From JANFXS01 sp022791155 (GTDB lineage: Bacteria > Bacillota > Clostridia > Lachnospirales > Anaerotignaceae), in contig CATJUX010000096.1 in NCBI GenBank assembly GCA_949743895.1, positions 1 to 12,508 on the forward strand: a stretch of DNA of 12,508 nucleotides, written 5' to 3'. The notes under the pieces were generated by a model that was given only the letters and a program-made list of their open reading frames with translations, ran no database searches and was not told the DNA's origin. This document shows, in pieces, positions 6,317 to 12,508 of this stretch. The first letter of the stretch is position 1, and every line of letters begins with the position of its first letter. The translations under genes were made by a program, and so were the position numbers.

Positions 6317-7525
6317 TTATGACAAAATCATAGCAAAGCGTTCTGTTATGCCATTGCCTGTAAAAATACATTCTCTGTCCGTTATAAGGCTGATTCCCAG
6401 TTTGATCAAAGAGCGTTCCATGGCTATTTTGCATTCACTTTCTTCCATTGATGTTATTTCTGCGGTTTTTGAGTCACCCACAACACGCCGTATAATTTCT
6501 GTTCCGGCATATCCAATTGAATCGGCCAATATTTGTTTTATATAATAATTTTTGAATTCAATGTTTGAATATAGAGGGAGAGAAACTTTTTCGGAATATA
6601 CATTGCAAAGCTTTTCAAATGTTAAATCAATGAAAGTTTCCAAGGAGCGCTTTATCCAATCTGTGAAACGTGTGTTTTTTGGATTTGTGTGATGGTTGTA
6701 GGCCCATGAAAAAAACAAATGGGCAATTACATTGCCTATGTCATAGCCTATAGGGCCATAAAAAGCGAATTCAGGGTCTATGATTTTTATTCCTTCATTA
6801 TTTATAAATATAGAGCCTGTATGCAGGTCGCCATGAATGAGTGCTTGAGAACTGTTCATGAACTTATCCCTCAGTTTTCCAACTTCACTTTGCAAGTGTA
6901 TATTTTCATATAGAAATTTACGAACAAATTCTTCCTGGCCTTCGGATATTATGTTTCTGTTTTTATAGTTATAATATGGTTCAGTGAAAACAAGGTCTTC
7001 TGATATATCACAAAGTTCTTTGTTGATGAAAAGTTTGACATTTTCTTTTTTTGCTCCACGATTCATAACAAGATCTGTTGTTGGAAGGAGGGAAAGCGAA
7101 ATGAATGATGAAATTTGATCCGCAAAATTGGGAAAAATGTTTCCTTTCATAAGCTCAAAACGCATGTTATTGTATGAGGAAATGTCTTCCATGGCTATAG
7201 CACACATATTTTCATCATAGTTATAAACTTCTGGAACAAAAGCAGGGGCAAGGCTTTTTTGAATTTTTAATATTTCAGCTTCAATTTTGCTTCTGTAACT
7301 GCTTAGTGGACGTCCTGAAGAACGAAGGAGTTTGTCAGCTTGTTTTATCACAATGCTTTTTCCTGTTTTTGAACTGAAAACGCGGAAAACATAGTTTATA
7401 TTTCCGTCACCAATTTCACATGCTGAAATGTCATCGTCAGACGGAAACAGCTTGAGAACTTCTTTTGTGTAATCTAAAACCGTTTCTGTGTTCATCAAAA
7501 AGTGAGTTTTATATTTTTCATTCAT
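6317..7525 (-). CDS. drdK: MtnK-family sugar kinase (5-methylthioribose / 5-deoxyribose kinase)
   Basis: This cytoplasmic kinase of the aminoglycoside-phosphotransferase-like fold phosphorylates the anomeric hydroxyl of 5-methylthioribose or 5-deoxyribose. With the start at 7525 it has 402 residues, close to B. subtilis MtnK. It shows IGDGNINYVFRV near the N terminus (ATP loop), HGDLHTGS with His231 and catalytic Asp233, and the metal-binding DPE motif at Asp250-Pro-Glu252 in IDPEFAFYGP. An in-frame ATG 12 codons upstream (7561) overlaps the aldolase gene and lacks a ribosome site. The 7525 ATG has AGGAAGGAAGG 9 nt upstream and begins 4 nt after the aldolase stop. The isomerase starts 50 nt downstream. 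The family is clear; whether methylthioribose or deoxyribose is the main substrate is open. Confidence 0.85.
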   Translation of the reverse strand: MNEKYKTHFLMNTETVLDYTKEVLKLFPSDDDISACEIGDGNINYVFRVFSSKTGKSIVIKQADKLLRSSGRPLSSYRSKIEAEILKIQKSLAPAFVPEVYNYDENMCAIAMEDISSYNNMRFELMKGNIFPNFADQISSFISLSLLPTTDLVMNRGAKKENVKLFINKELCDISEDLVFTEPYYNYKNRNIISEGQEEFVRKFLYENIHLQSEVGKLRDKFMNSSQALIHGDLHTGSIFINNEGIKIIDPEFAFYGPIGYDIGNVIAHLFFSWAYNHHTNPKNTRFTDWIKRSLETFIDLTFEKLCNVYSEKVSLPLYSNIEFKNYYIKQILADSIGYAGTEIIRRVVGDSKTAEITSMEESECKIAMERSLIKLGISLITDRECIFTGNGITERFAMILS

Positions 7526-7529
7526 TGCT

Positions 7530-8192
7530 TCAAACCTTCCTTCCTGAATATGTTTGGCCATACGTTTGAAATTTGTTTATTATGTGCTCCATTTCTTCAT
7601 TGCTCAAAATTGTTGGAGAGCCGGCGCACATACATTTCCACTGTATTTTTGCTGTCCATTCACATGTTTTTGCAATTGAATATGCTTCATCCATTGTTTC
7701 GCCCCATGATATAAAACCGTGGTTTGAAAGGAGCAACGCGCGGCCGCGGCCAAGAGAACGAAGAACATTTTCAGCAAGCTCGCGTGTTCCATATGTTGCA
7801 TATTCAGCGACAGGAACAACAGAAACTTTGGCGTCAGCCAATACATAATGAACAGCTTCAATTGGTTTTCTAAGACATGACAAAACTGTGCAATATGTGG
7901 AATGAGTGTGAACAATGGCTCTTGACAATGGAAGATTTTTATATATTTCGGCGTGAAGGAAGTGTTCACTTGACGGTTTCCTTTTTCCGTATAAAACATT
8001 TCCGTTTAAGTCCATTACGACTATGTCATCAGGGGTTGTGTTGCTGTAACTTATTCCCGAGGGCGTTATGGCCATTGTTTTGGAATCTGGATTATATATG
8101 CTTAAATTTCCGGCTGTGCCCTCAGTGAGATTTTCGTTTTCCATTCTTTTGCCATATTCGGCAAGTTTTTGACATTCATATTCCATTAACAC
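7530..8192 (-). CDS. drdA: Class II aldolase, probably 5-deoxyribulose-1-phosphate aldolase
   Basis: This is a zinc-dependent aldolase of the L-fuculose-1-phosphate aldolase family, 220 residues. The metal and catalytic set keeps the spacing of E. coli FucA: Glu76 in PSSE, His95 and His97 in VHTHS, and His158 in SNHGF (gaps of 19, 2 and 61). It would split a 5-substituted ribulose 1-phosphate into DHAP and an aldehyde: acetaldehyde from 5-deoxyribulose-1-P, methylthioacetaldehyde from the methylthio form. The start is probably the GTG at 8192, 8 nt after GGAGGT (8206-8201); the in-frame ATG at 8186 is 14 nt away. It is first in the operon, followed by the kinase and isomerase. Without these neighbours it could equally be called a fuculose- or rhamnulose-type aldolase. 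Confidence 0.8.
   Translation of the reverse strand: MLMEYECQKLAEYGKRMENENLTEGTAGNLSIYNPDSKTMAITPSGISYSNTTPDDIVVMDLNGNVLYGKRKPSSEHFLHAEIYKNLPLSRAIVHTHSTYCTVLSCLRKPIEAVHYVLADAKVSVVPVAEYATYGTRELAENVLRSLGRGRALLLSNHGFISWGETMDEAYSIAKTCEWTAKIQWKCMCAGSPTILSNEEMEHIINKFQTYGQTYSGRKV
7535..7545 (-). promoter_or_regulatory. Ribosome binding site that decides the kinase start
   Basis: AGGAAGGAAGG on the minus strand lies inside the last codons of the aldolase gene, 9 nt before the ATG at 7525. It argues against the longer reading frame from 7561 and indicates close translational coupling of aldolase and kinase. Confidence 0.75.
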
Positions 8193-8227
8193 AAAACATT
8201 ACCTCCAAACTTTAAATTATCATTAAT

Positions 8228-8258
8228 ATTGTAATATAAGTTGTGGTTGTATGTCCAA
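8228..8258 (-). promoter_or_regulatory. Candidate promoter of the aldolase-kinase-isomerase operon
   Basis: On the minus strand TTGGACA (8258-8252) precedes TACAAT (8233-8228) with a spacer of 18-19 nt, slightly long. It lies 36-66 nt before the aldolase start. TACAAT is part of the 13-mer TTACAATATTAAT that is also found ahead of galT. Confidence 0.4.
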
Positions 8259-8361
8259 TTTATTTCAATTTAATAAAGCATAAAATAATAAAAATTTAAC
8301 GTATATTTGAAACAAGGTAATTTTTGGTGAAATAATTGTTTGAAAAAATTGACAATTCATA

Positions 8362-8389
8362 TTGACAAATGAAAATAGTTTGTTAAAAT
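8362..8389 (+). promoter_or_regulatory. Promoter of the MarR-ABC operon
   Basis: TTGACA (8362-8367), a 16-nt spacer and TAAAAT (8384-8389) make a strong sigma-A-like promoter. The expected start of transcription, near 8396, falls inside the left arm of the inverted repeat at 8391-8422. A second TTGACA lies just upstream (8349-8354) but has no good -10 partner. Confidence 0.7.
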
Positions 8390-8390
8390 A

Positions 8391-8422
8391 TTAGTTACCT
8401 AATTAAATGGTTAGGTAGCTAA
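8391..8422. promoter_or_regulatory. Inverted-repeat operator, probably bound by the adjacent MarR protein
   Basis: TTAGTTACCTAA (8391-8402) and TTAGGTAGCTAA (8411-8422) are inverted repeats with 11 of 12 matching positions and an 8-nt spacer. The site begins right after the -10 box and ends 24 nt before the MarR start codon. A bound dimer there would block transcription of the regulator and both transporter genes. Autorepression from such sites is usual for MarR proteins, but the assignment to this protein is inferred from position. Confidence 0.7.
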
Positions 8423-8431
8423 TATATTTTT

Positions 8432-8437
8432 GGAGGT
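8432..8437 (+). promoter_or_regulatory. Ribosome binding site supporting a TTG start for the MarR gene
   Basis: GGAGGT is 9 nt before the TTG at 8447. No in-frame ATG occurs until well into the conserved part of the protein, so the TTG is the credible start. Confidence 0.75.
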
Positions 8438-8446
8438 AGCTGACTT

Positions 8447-8911
8447 TTGGAAAAAGAAATTGAATTTGAAGACTATGAACTATCTGAATCGGAAAGAGTC
8501 ATCAAAAAGTTTTTGACACTTCACAGAGTGAAGCTTTTGAAAATGGCTGGAAAATGTGATATATTTCCGGGACAAATGCAAATACTTATTTTTATATCAC
8601 ATAACAACGGACTTAGCCAAAGAGAAATAGCACAGGCTTTCAAATTTAAGGCGGCAAGTGTCACAGAGGCCCTGAAAAGAATGGAAAAGCTGCAGCTTGT
8701 CACAAGAAAGCAGGATGAAAATGATTTGAGAATAACTCGTGTTTATATTTCAGAAAAGGGCATGGAGTTGGTAAATTTGGGAATTGATGTGAGTTATGAA
8801 ATGGAGAAATGTTGTTTTGAGGGTTTTAGCGAACATGAAAAGAAATTGTTTATCAGTTTTTTAGAAAGAATGTGTAAAAATTTAGACGACAGCAGTGGAG
8901 GTGCAAAATGA
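8447..8911 (+). CDS. MarR-family transcriptional regulator
   Basis: This is a 154-residue winged helix-turn-helix protein of normal MarR size, expected to act as a dimeric DNA-binding repressor responding to small molecules. The helix-turn-helix covers about residues 57-84 (LSQREIAQAF ... SVTEALKRMEKL). The wing spans about 86-102 and contains the family's D-x-R pattern (DENDLRITRVY). The acidic N-terminal dozen residues and the C-terminal helix would form the dimer interface. Its TGA stop overlaps the next gene's ATG (ATGA), so it is translationally coupled to the exporter. It probably controls its own operon through the operator at 8391-8422. The ligand is unknown and is likely related to the exporter's substrate. 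Confidence 0.92.
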   Translation: MEKEIEFEDYELSESERVIKKFLTLHRVKLLKMAGKCDIFPGQMQILIFISHNNGLSQREIAQAFKFKAASVTEALKRMEKLQLVTRKQDENDLRITRVYISEKGMELVNLGIDVSYEMEKCCFEGFSEHEKKLFISFLERMCKNLDDSSGGAK

Positions 8912-10638
8912 TTAAATTAGTGAAATATATGAAAAAATATAAGCTGTATGCTTTTCTTGCCCCAATTCTTGTGTCTGTGGAAGTTTTGTGTGAGCTCATG
9001 CTTCCAAAACTTATGTCAAAGATAATAAACATTGGAGTTGTTAACAATGATTTGAATTATGTCATAAAAACAGGCACAATAATGTTTTTGATATCAATAT
9101 TGGGCATCGTTGGGGGAATTGGCTGTCTTATATTTGCGAGCATGGCAAGTCAAAATTTTGGTGCCGATTTGAGAGATGAGCTGTTCAAAAAAACACAAGA
9201 ATTTTCATTTGGAAACATTGACAGTTTCAAACCCTCGTCATTGATAACAAGGCTGACAAATGATGTGACACAAATGCAAAACATAGTCATCATGAGCCTG
9301 AGAATGCTTGTGAGAGCACCGCTGCTTTTTGTTGGCGGAATTATAATGACAATGACTATCAATGCAAGATTGTCAATGATTTTTATTGTTATTATCCCAA
9401 TTGTTATAGTTTCTATTATAGTTTTGATAAGAATGAGTTTTCCTCTTTTCAAAGTTGTTCAAGAACGCCTTGACAGAGTTAACACTGTTATGAGAGAAAA
9501 TCTTTCAGGAGTTCGCGTTGTGAAAGCGTTTGTGAGAAGCGACTATGAAATTGAAAAATTTAATGAGGTTAATAAAGATTATAAAGACACAACAATTAAG
9601 GCGTTCAAAACTATAGTTATGCTTATGCCTGTTATGATGCTTGTTATGAACTTGGGAGTTATTGCCATACTTTATTTTGGAGGACTTCAAGTTGGCTCTG
9701 GTTTGATGGACATCGGTGACATTATGGCGTTTATAACATATCTCACACAGATACTTATGTCGCTTATGATGATTTCGATGGTGTTTATGATATTTTCAAG
9801 AGCCAAAGTGTCAGCGGATCGCATCAATGAGGTTTTCGAAACCAAAATTGACATTTTCACTCCAGAAAATGCCGTGACCAAAACAGATGAAGAAGGAACA
9901 GTTGAATTTAAAAATGTTTCTTTTAGATATGGAGGAAAAGAGGGAGAACCAGTTCTTGAAAATATAAACTTCAGTGTTAAAAAGGGAGAGACAGTGGCAA
10001 TTTTGGGAGAAACGGGAAGCGGAAAGTCAACTCTTGTCAATCTCATACCACGGCTTTATGACGTGACAGAGGGAGAAATTCTTGTTGATGGAGTCAATGT
10101 GAAAAAGTTTGATATTGATGTTTTGAGACAAAAAGTTGCAGTTGTGCTTCAGGAGGCTGTGCTCTTCAGCGGCACAATAAAAGAGAATATATTGTGGGGC
10201 AAACCGAATGCTGATGACAAAGAGATATTTGCTGCTTCCGAATTTGCACAGGCCCATGGTTTTGTGATGGAGCTTCCAGAAAAATATGAAACTCAACTGG
10301 GCCAAAAGGGCGTCAATCTTTCTGGAGGACAAAAACAAAGGCTTTCAATTGCGAGGGCACTCATCAAAACGCCAGAGATATTGATATTGGATGACAGCAC
10401 AAGCGCTGTTGACATGGTTACAGAGAAAAAAATACAAAACGCCCTTTCAAACCAGCTTAAAAACAGCACAAAAATAATAATTGCCCAAAGAATAAGTTCT
10501 GTTTTGAATGCTGACAAAATATTGGTTTTGGGAGAAGGAACTATAAAAGCTGAAGGAACTCATGAACAGCTTCTTAAAACAAGCATTGATTATCAGGAAA
10601 TATACTATTCTCAAACAGGAAAGGAGGCAAAAGCATAA
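8908..10638 (+). CDS. Heterodimeric ABC exporter, subunit with degenerate ATPase residues
   Basis: This 576-residue half-transporter has an N-terminal six-helix exporter membrane domain (about residues 10-310) and a C-terminal ATPase domain. Walker A GETGSGKS is at 367-374, the Q-loop Gln at 415 and the signature LSGGQ at 471-475. Walker B ends LDD, so Asp496 stands where the catalytic Glu is expected. The switch position reads AQR, with Gln527 in place of His. This fits the subunit carrying the non-hydrolysing site in TM287/288- and BmrCD-like heterodimers. GGAGGTG lies upstream, the ATG overlaps the MarR stop by 4 nt, and the partner gene follows with a 1-nt overlap. The likely role is multidrug, peptide or lipid export; the substrate cannot be predicted. 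Confidence 0.93.
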   Translation: MIKLVKYMKKYKLYAFLAPILVSVEVLCELMLPKLMSKIINIGVVNNDLNYVIKTGTIMFLISILGIVGGIGCLIFASMASQNFGADLRDELFKKTQEFSFGNIDSFKPSSLITRLTNDVTQMQNIVIMSLRMLVRAPLLFVGGIIMTMTINARLSMIFIVIIPIVIVSIIVLIRMSFPLFKVVQERLDRVNTVMRENLSGVRVVKAFVRSDYEIEKFNEVNKDYKDTTIKAFKTIVMLMPVMMLVMNLGVIAILYFGGLQVGSGLMDIGDIMAFITYLTQILMSLMMISMVFMIFSRAKVSADRINEVFETKIDIFTPENAVTKTDEEGTVEFKNVSFRYGGKEGEPVLENINFSVKKGETVAILGETGSGKSTLVNLIPRLYDVTEGEILVDGVNVKKFDIDVLRQKVAVVLQEAVLFSGTIKENILWGKPNADDKEIFAASEFAQAHGFVMELPEKYETQLGQKGVNLSGGQKQRLSIARALIKTPEILILDDSTSAVDMVTEKKIQNALSNQLKNSTKIIIAQRISSVLNADKILVLGEGTIKAEGTHEQLLKTSIDYQEIYYSQTGKEAKA

Positions 10639-12449
10639 TGGAAGAAAACAAACCTAAAATGACTGTGAGAAGTAATGCCAAAAATGTGCAGAATTTTGGC
10701 AAGGCAAGGGATTTGAAGGGAACAATACGCCGTCTCATGAAATATCTTTCAAAACACAGTGTTAAATTGTTTTTTATATTAATTTTGATTATATTGTCAA
10801 CATTGACAAGCACTGCGGCCACAAGGGTCATAGGAATTGCCACAGATGAGTTCATTGCTTTTGGAGATCTTGAAGGGTTGATCAAGTTATGTGTGTTTTT
10901 ATTCACGCTGTATTTGCTGTCAAGTTTATTTACGTGGCTTCAAAGTGTGACAATGATAAACATTTCACAACAGGCTGTTGAGGAGATAAGAAAAGAGATT
11001 TTCGAAAAATTGCAAAAATTGCCGCTTAAATATTTTGACTCAAGGCCACATGGCGAGGTCATGAGCCGTGTTACAAACGATGTCGATAACATATCAAACA
11101 CATTGAATCAGTGTATATCACAGATATTAAGCAGTTTGTTGACTGTTGTTTTCACTCTTGTTGCCATGCTTCTTTTGAGCCCGCTGTTGACGCTGATAAC
11201 AGTTGTTATAATACCATTAATGTTTATAATAACAAAAAAAATCACGGTTATAAGCGGACAATATTTCTCAAAACGTCAGGAGAGACTTGGAAAACTGAAT
11301 GGATATGTTGAAGAAGTTGTGTCGGGACAAAAAGTTATAAAAGTGTTTACAAGAGAAAAGAAAGCAATTGAAGAATTTGAGGTCATAAACAGTGAGCTTC
11401 TTTCAGCGGGGATCCGTGCCGAAATATTTTCAGGCGTTATAGGGCCAATTTCTGTGGCGCTAAACAACATAAGTTATGCACTTATTTCATGCATTGGGGG
11501 AATAATGATTATAAAAGGAATGGGAATGTCAGTTGGCATAATCACAACATTTATGATATATTCAAAACAGTTCACAAGGCCGATAAACGAAATATCACAA
11601 ATGGCCAATATGATTATGGCAGCTTTGGCAGGAGCTGAAAGAGTTTTTGAAATTATAGACGAGGAAGAAGAAAAAGCTGACAGCAAATGTGCAGTGGCTC
11701 TTGGTGAAATAGATGGACTTGTTAAACTGGAGAATGTGAATTTTTCATATGAAAAAAACAACCCTATATTGAAAGATATAAATCTCTATGCCAAGCCTGG
11801 ACAAACAATTGCATTTGTTGGGCCAACAGGAGCTGGAAAGACCACAATAATAAATCTTCTCACACGGTTTTATGACATTGATGACGGAAGGATTACCATT
11901 GATGACATTGATATAAGAAACATTAAACGCAGCAGCCTGCGCTCAGCGGTTGGCATTGTTCTTCAAGACACATATCTTTTTACAGGAACAATTGAGGACA
12001 ACATACGATATGGGCGTCTTGATGCAGAATTTGATGAAATTAAGAAAGCCGCTAAACTTGCAAATGCCAATGAGTTTATAAAAAGACTTCCAGAAGGATA
12101 TAAAACAATGCTCACTGACGGCGGTGGGAACCTCAGCCAAGGACAAAGACAAATGATAAGCATAGCAAGAGCCATACTGTCAGATCCTAAGATATTAATA
12201 CTTGATGAAGCAACAAGCAGTGTTGATACAAGAACTGAAATGAAAATTCAGGAGGCCATGAACAATCTGATGAAGGGAAGAACAAATTTTGTGATAGCAC
12301 ACAGGCTTTCAACAATAAGAGACGCTGACTTAATAGCGGTCATAAAAGAAGGAAGGATAATAGAAAAGGGAGATCATGAAGAACTCATTGAGAGAAAAGG
12401 ATTTTATTATAATCTTTATATGAGTCAATTTTCAGATGCTATGGCATAA
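10638..12449 (+). CDS. Heterodimeric ABC exporter, catalytically complete subunit
   Basis: This 603-residue partner of the preceding half-transporter has a polar N-terminal extension of about 30 residues, a six-helix membrane domain to about residue 340 and an ATPase domain. Walker A GPTGAGKT is at 395-402, the Q-loop Gln at 443, Walker B LDE with catalytic Glu524, and the switch His at 555. The signature reads LSQGQ (499-503) instead of LSGGQ. In the heterodimer this altered signature faces the degenerate Walker A/B of the first subunit, while its own intact Walker motifs pair with the first subunit's LSGGQ. The start uses TAATG (1-nt overlap), with AAGGAGG at 10621-10627. No terminator is seen in the 59 nt left in the window, so the operon may continue. 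Confidence 0.94.
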   Translation: MEENKPKMTVRSNAKNVQNFGKARDLKGTIRRLMKYLSKHSVKLFFILILIILSTLTSTAATRVIGIATDEFIAFGDLEGLIKLCVFLFTLYLLSSLFTWLQSVTMINISQQAVEEIRKEIFEKLQKLPLKYFDSRPHGEVMSRVTNDVDNISNTLNQCISQILSSLLTVVFTLVAMLLLSPLLTLITVVIIPLMFIITKKITVISGQYFSKRQERLGKLNGYVEEVVSGQKVIKVFTREKKAIEEFEVINSELLSAGIRAEIFSGVIGPISVALNNISYALISCIGGIMIIKGMGMSVGIITTFMIYSKQFTRPINEISQMANMIMAALAGAERVFEIIDEEEEKADSKCAVALGEIDGLVKLENVNFSYEKNNPILKDINLYAKPGQTIAFVGPTGAGKTTIINLLTRFYDIDDGRITIDDIDIRNIKRSSLRSAVGIVLQDTYLFTGTIEDNIRYGRLDAEFDEIKKAAKLANANEFIKRLPEGYKTMLTDGGGNLSQGQRQMISIARAILSDPKILILDEATSSVDTRTEMKIQEAMNNLMKGRTNFVIAHRLSTIRDADLIAVIKEGRIIEKGDHEELIERKGFYYNLYMSQFSDAMA

Positions 12450-12508
12450 TGTTTTATGTTTGAAAAAATGTAATAATGGATGCGAGCCAGAAAAATCAAA
12501 AGAAAATA

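Noticed and set aside
7526..7561. Longer kinase start at 7561, overlapping the aldolase gene by 32 nt
   Set aside because: There is no ribosome site before it, while the 7525 ATG has an excellent one and gives Asp233 and Asp250/Glu252 numbering as in B. subtilis MtnK.
8197..8199. ATG close to the GGAGGT site upstream of the aldolase
   Set aside because: It is out of frame with the aldolase and meets a stop after seven codons; the GTG at 8192 is in frame at a good distance.
8341..8354. cre-like sequence ahead of the MarR and aldolase promoters
   Set aside because: TGAAAAAATTGACA lacks the central CG core entirely and is part of a TTGACA box in AT-rich DNA.

Overview
The window is AT-rich with strong GGAGG-type ribosome binding sites, occasional TTG/GTG starts, a clostridial-style galT (the long ~490-residue type) and sigma-A-like promoters. 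Together these suggest a low-GC Firmicute, most likely an anaerobic Clostridia member. I cannot name the genus. Nothing in the window marks it as phage, plasmid or insertion sequence; it reads as chromosome made of several small independent transcription units.

Layout. (1) 91-1590 (+): a sodium:alanine/glycine symporter (AGCS family) ending in a clear intrinsic terminator at 1643-1676. (2) 1894-3378 (-) and 3880-4893 (+): galT and galE, divergently transcribed from a 0.5-kb intergenic region that holds a good galE promoter and a cre-like site. They are two of the three Leloir-pathway enzymes; no galK is present here. (3) 8192-5214 (-): a three-gene operon of class II aldolase, MtnK-type kinase and MtnA-type isomerase. 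This is the gene set of the 5-deoxyribose / 5-methylthioribose disposal route (DHAP shunt), which turns the sugar left over from radical-SAM and polyamine chemistry into DHAP plus an aldehyde. (4) 8447-12449 (+): a MarR-family regulator followed, with 4-nt and 1-nt overlaps, by the two halves of a heterodimeric ABC exporter. A consensus-like promoter overlaps a 12-bp inverted-repeat operator just ahead of the MarR gene. The last 59 bases contain nothing I can identify.

How the genes work together. galE and galT interconvert UDP-hexoses. The aldolase, kinase and isomerase form a linear pathway. The MarR protein most likely represses its own operon and releases the exporter genes when it binds a ligand. 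The exporter pair shows the asymmetric ATP sites of the TM287/288 and BmrCD type: the first subunit has Asp in place of the catalytic Glu and Gln in place of the switch His, and the second carries the altered signature LSQGQ.

The least explained parts are intergenic. Between galE and the salvage operon (4894-5213) there is an 11-bp perfect inverted repeat with a nested hairpin, a possible structured RNA or dispersed repeat. Next to it is an exact consensus promoter (TTGACA, 17 nt, TATAAT) that points antisense into the 3' end of the isomerase gene. A second foldable segment at 1764-1832 shares a 13-base near-match with the first element. I did not find convincing evidence for a wholly new multi-gene system.
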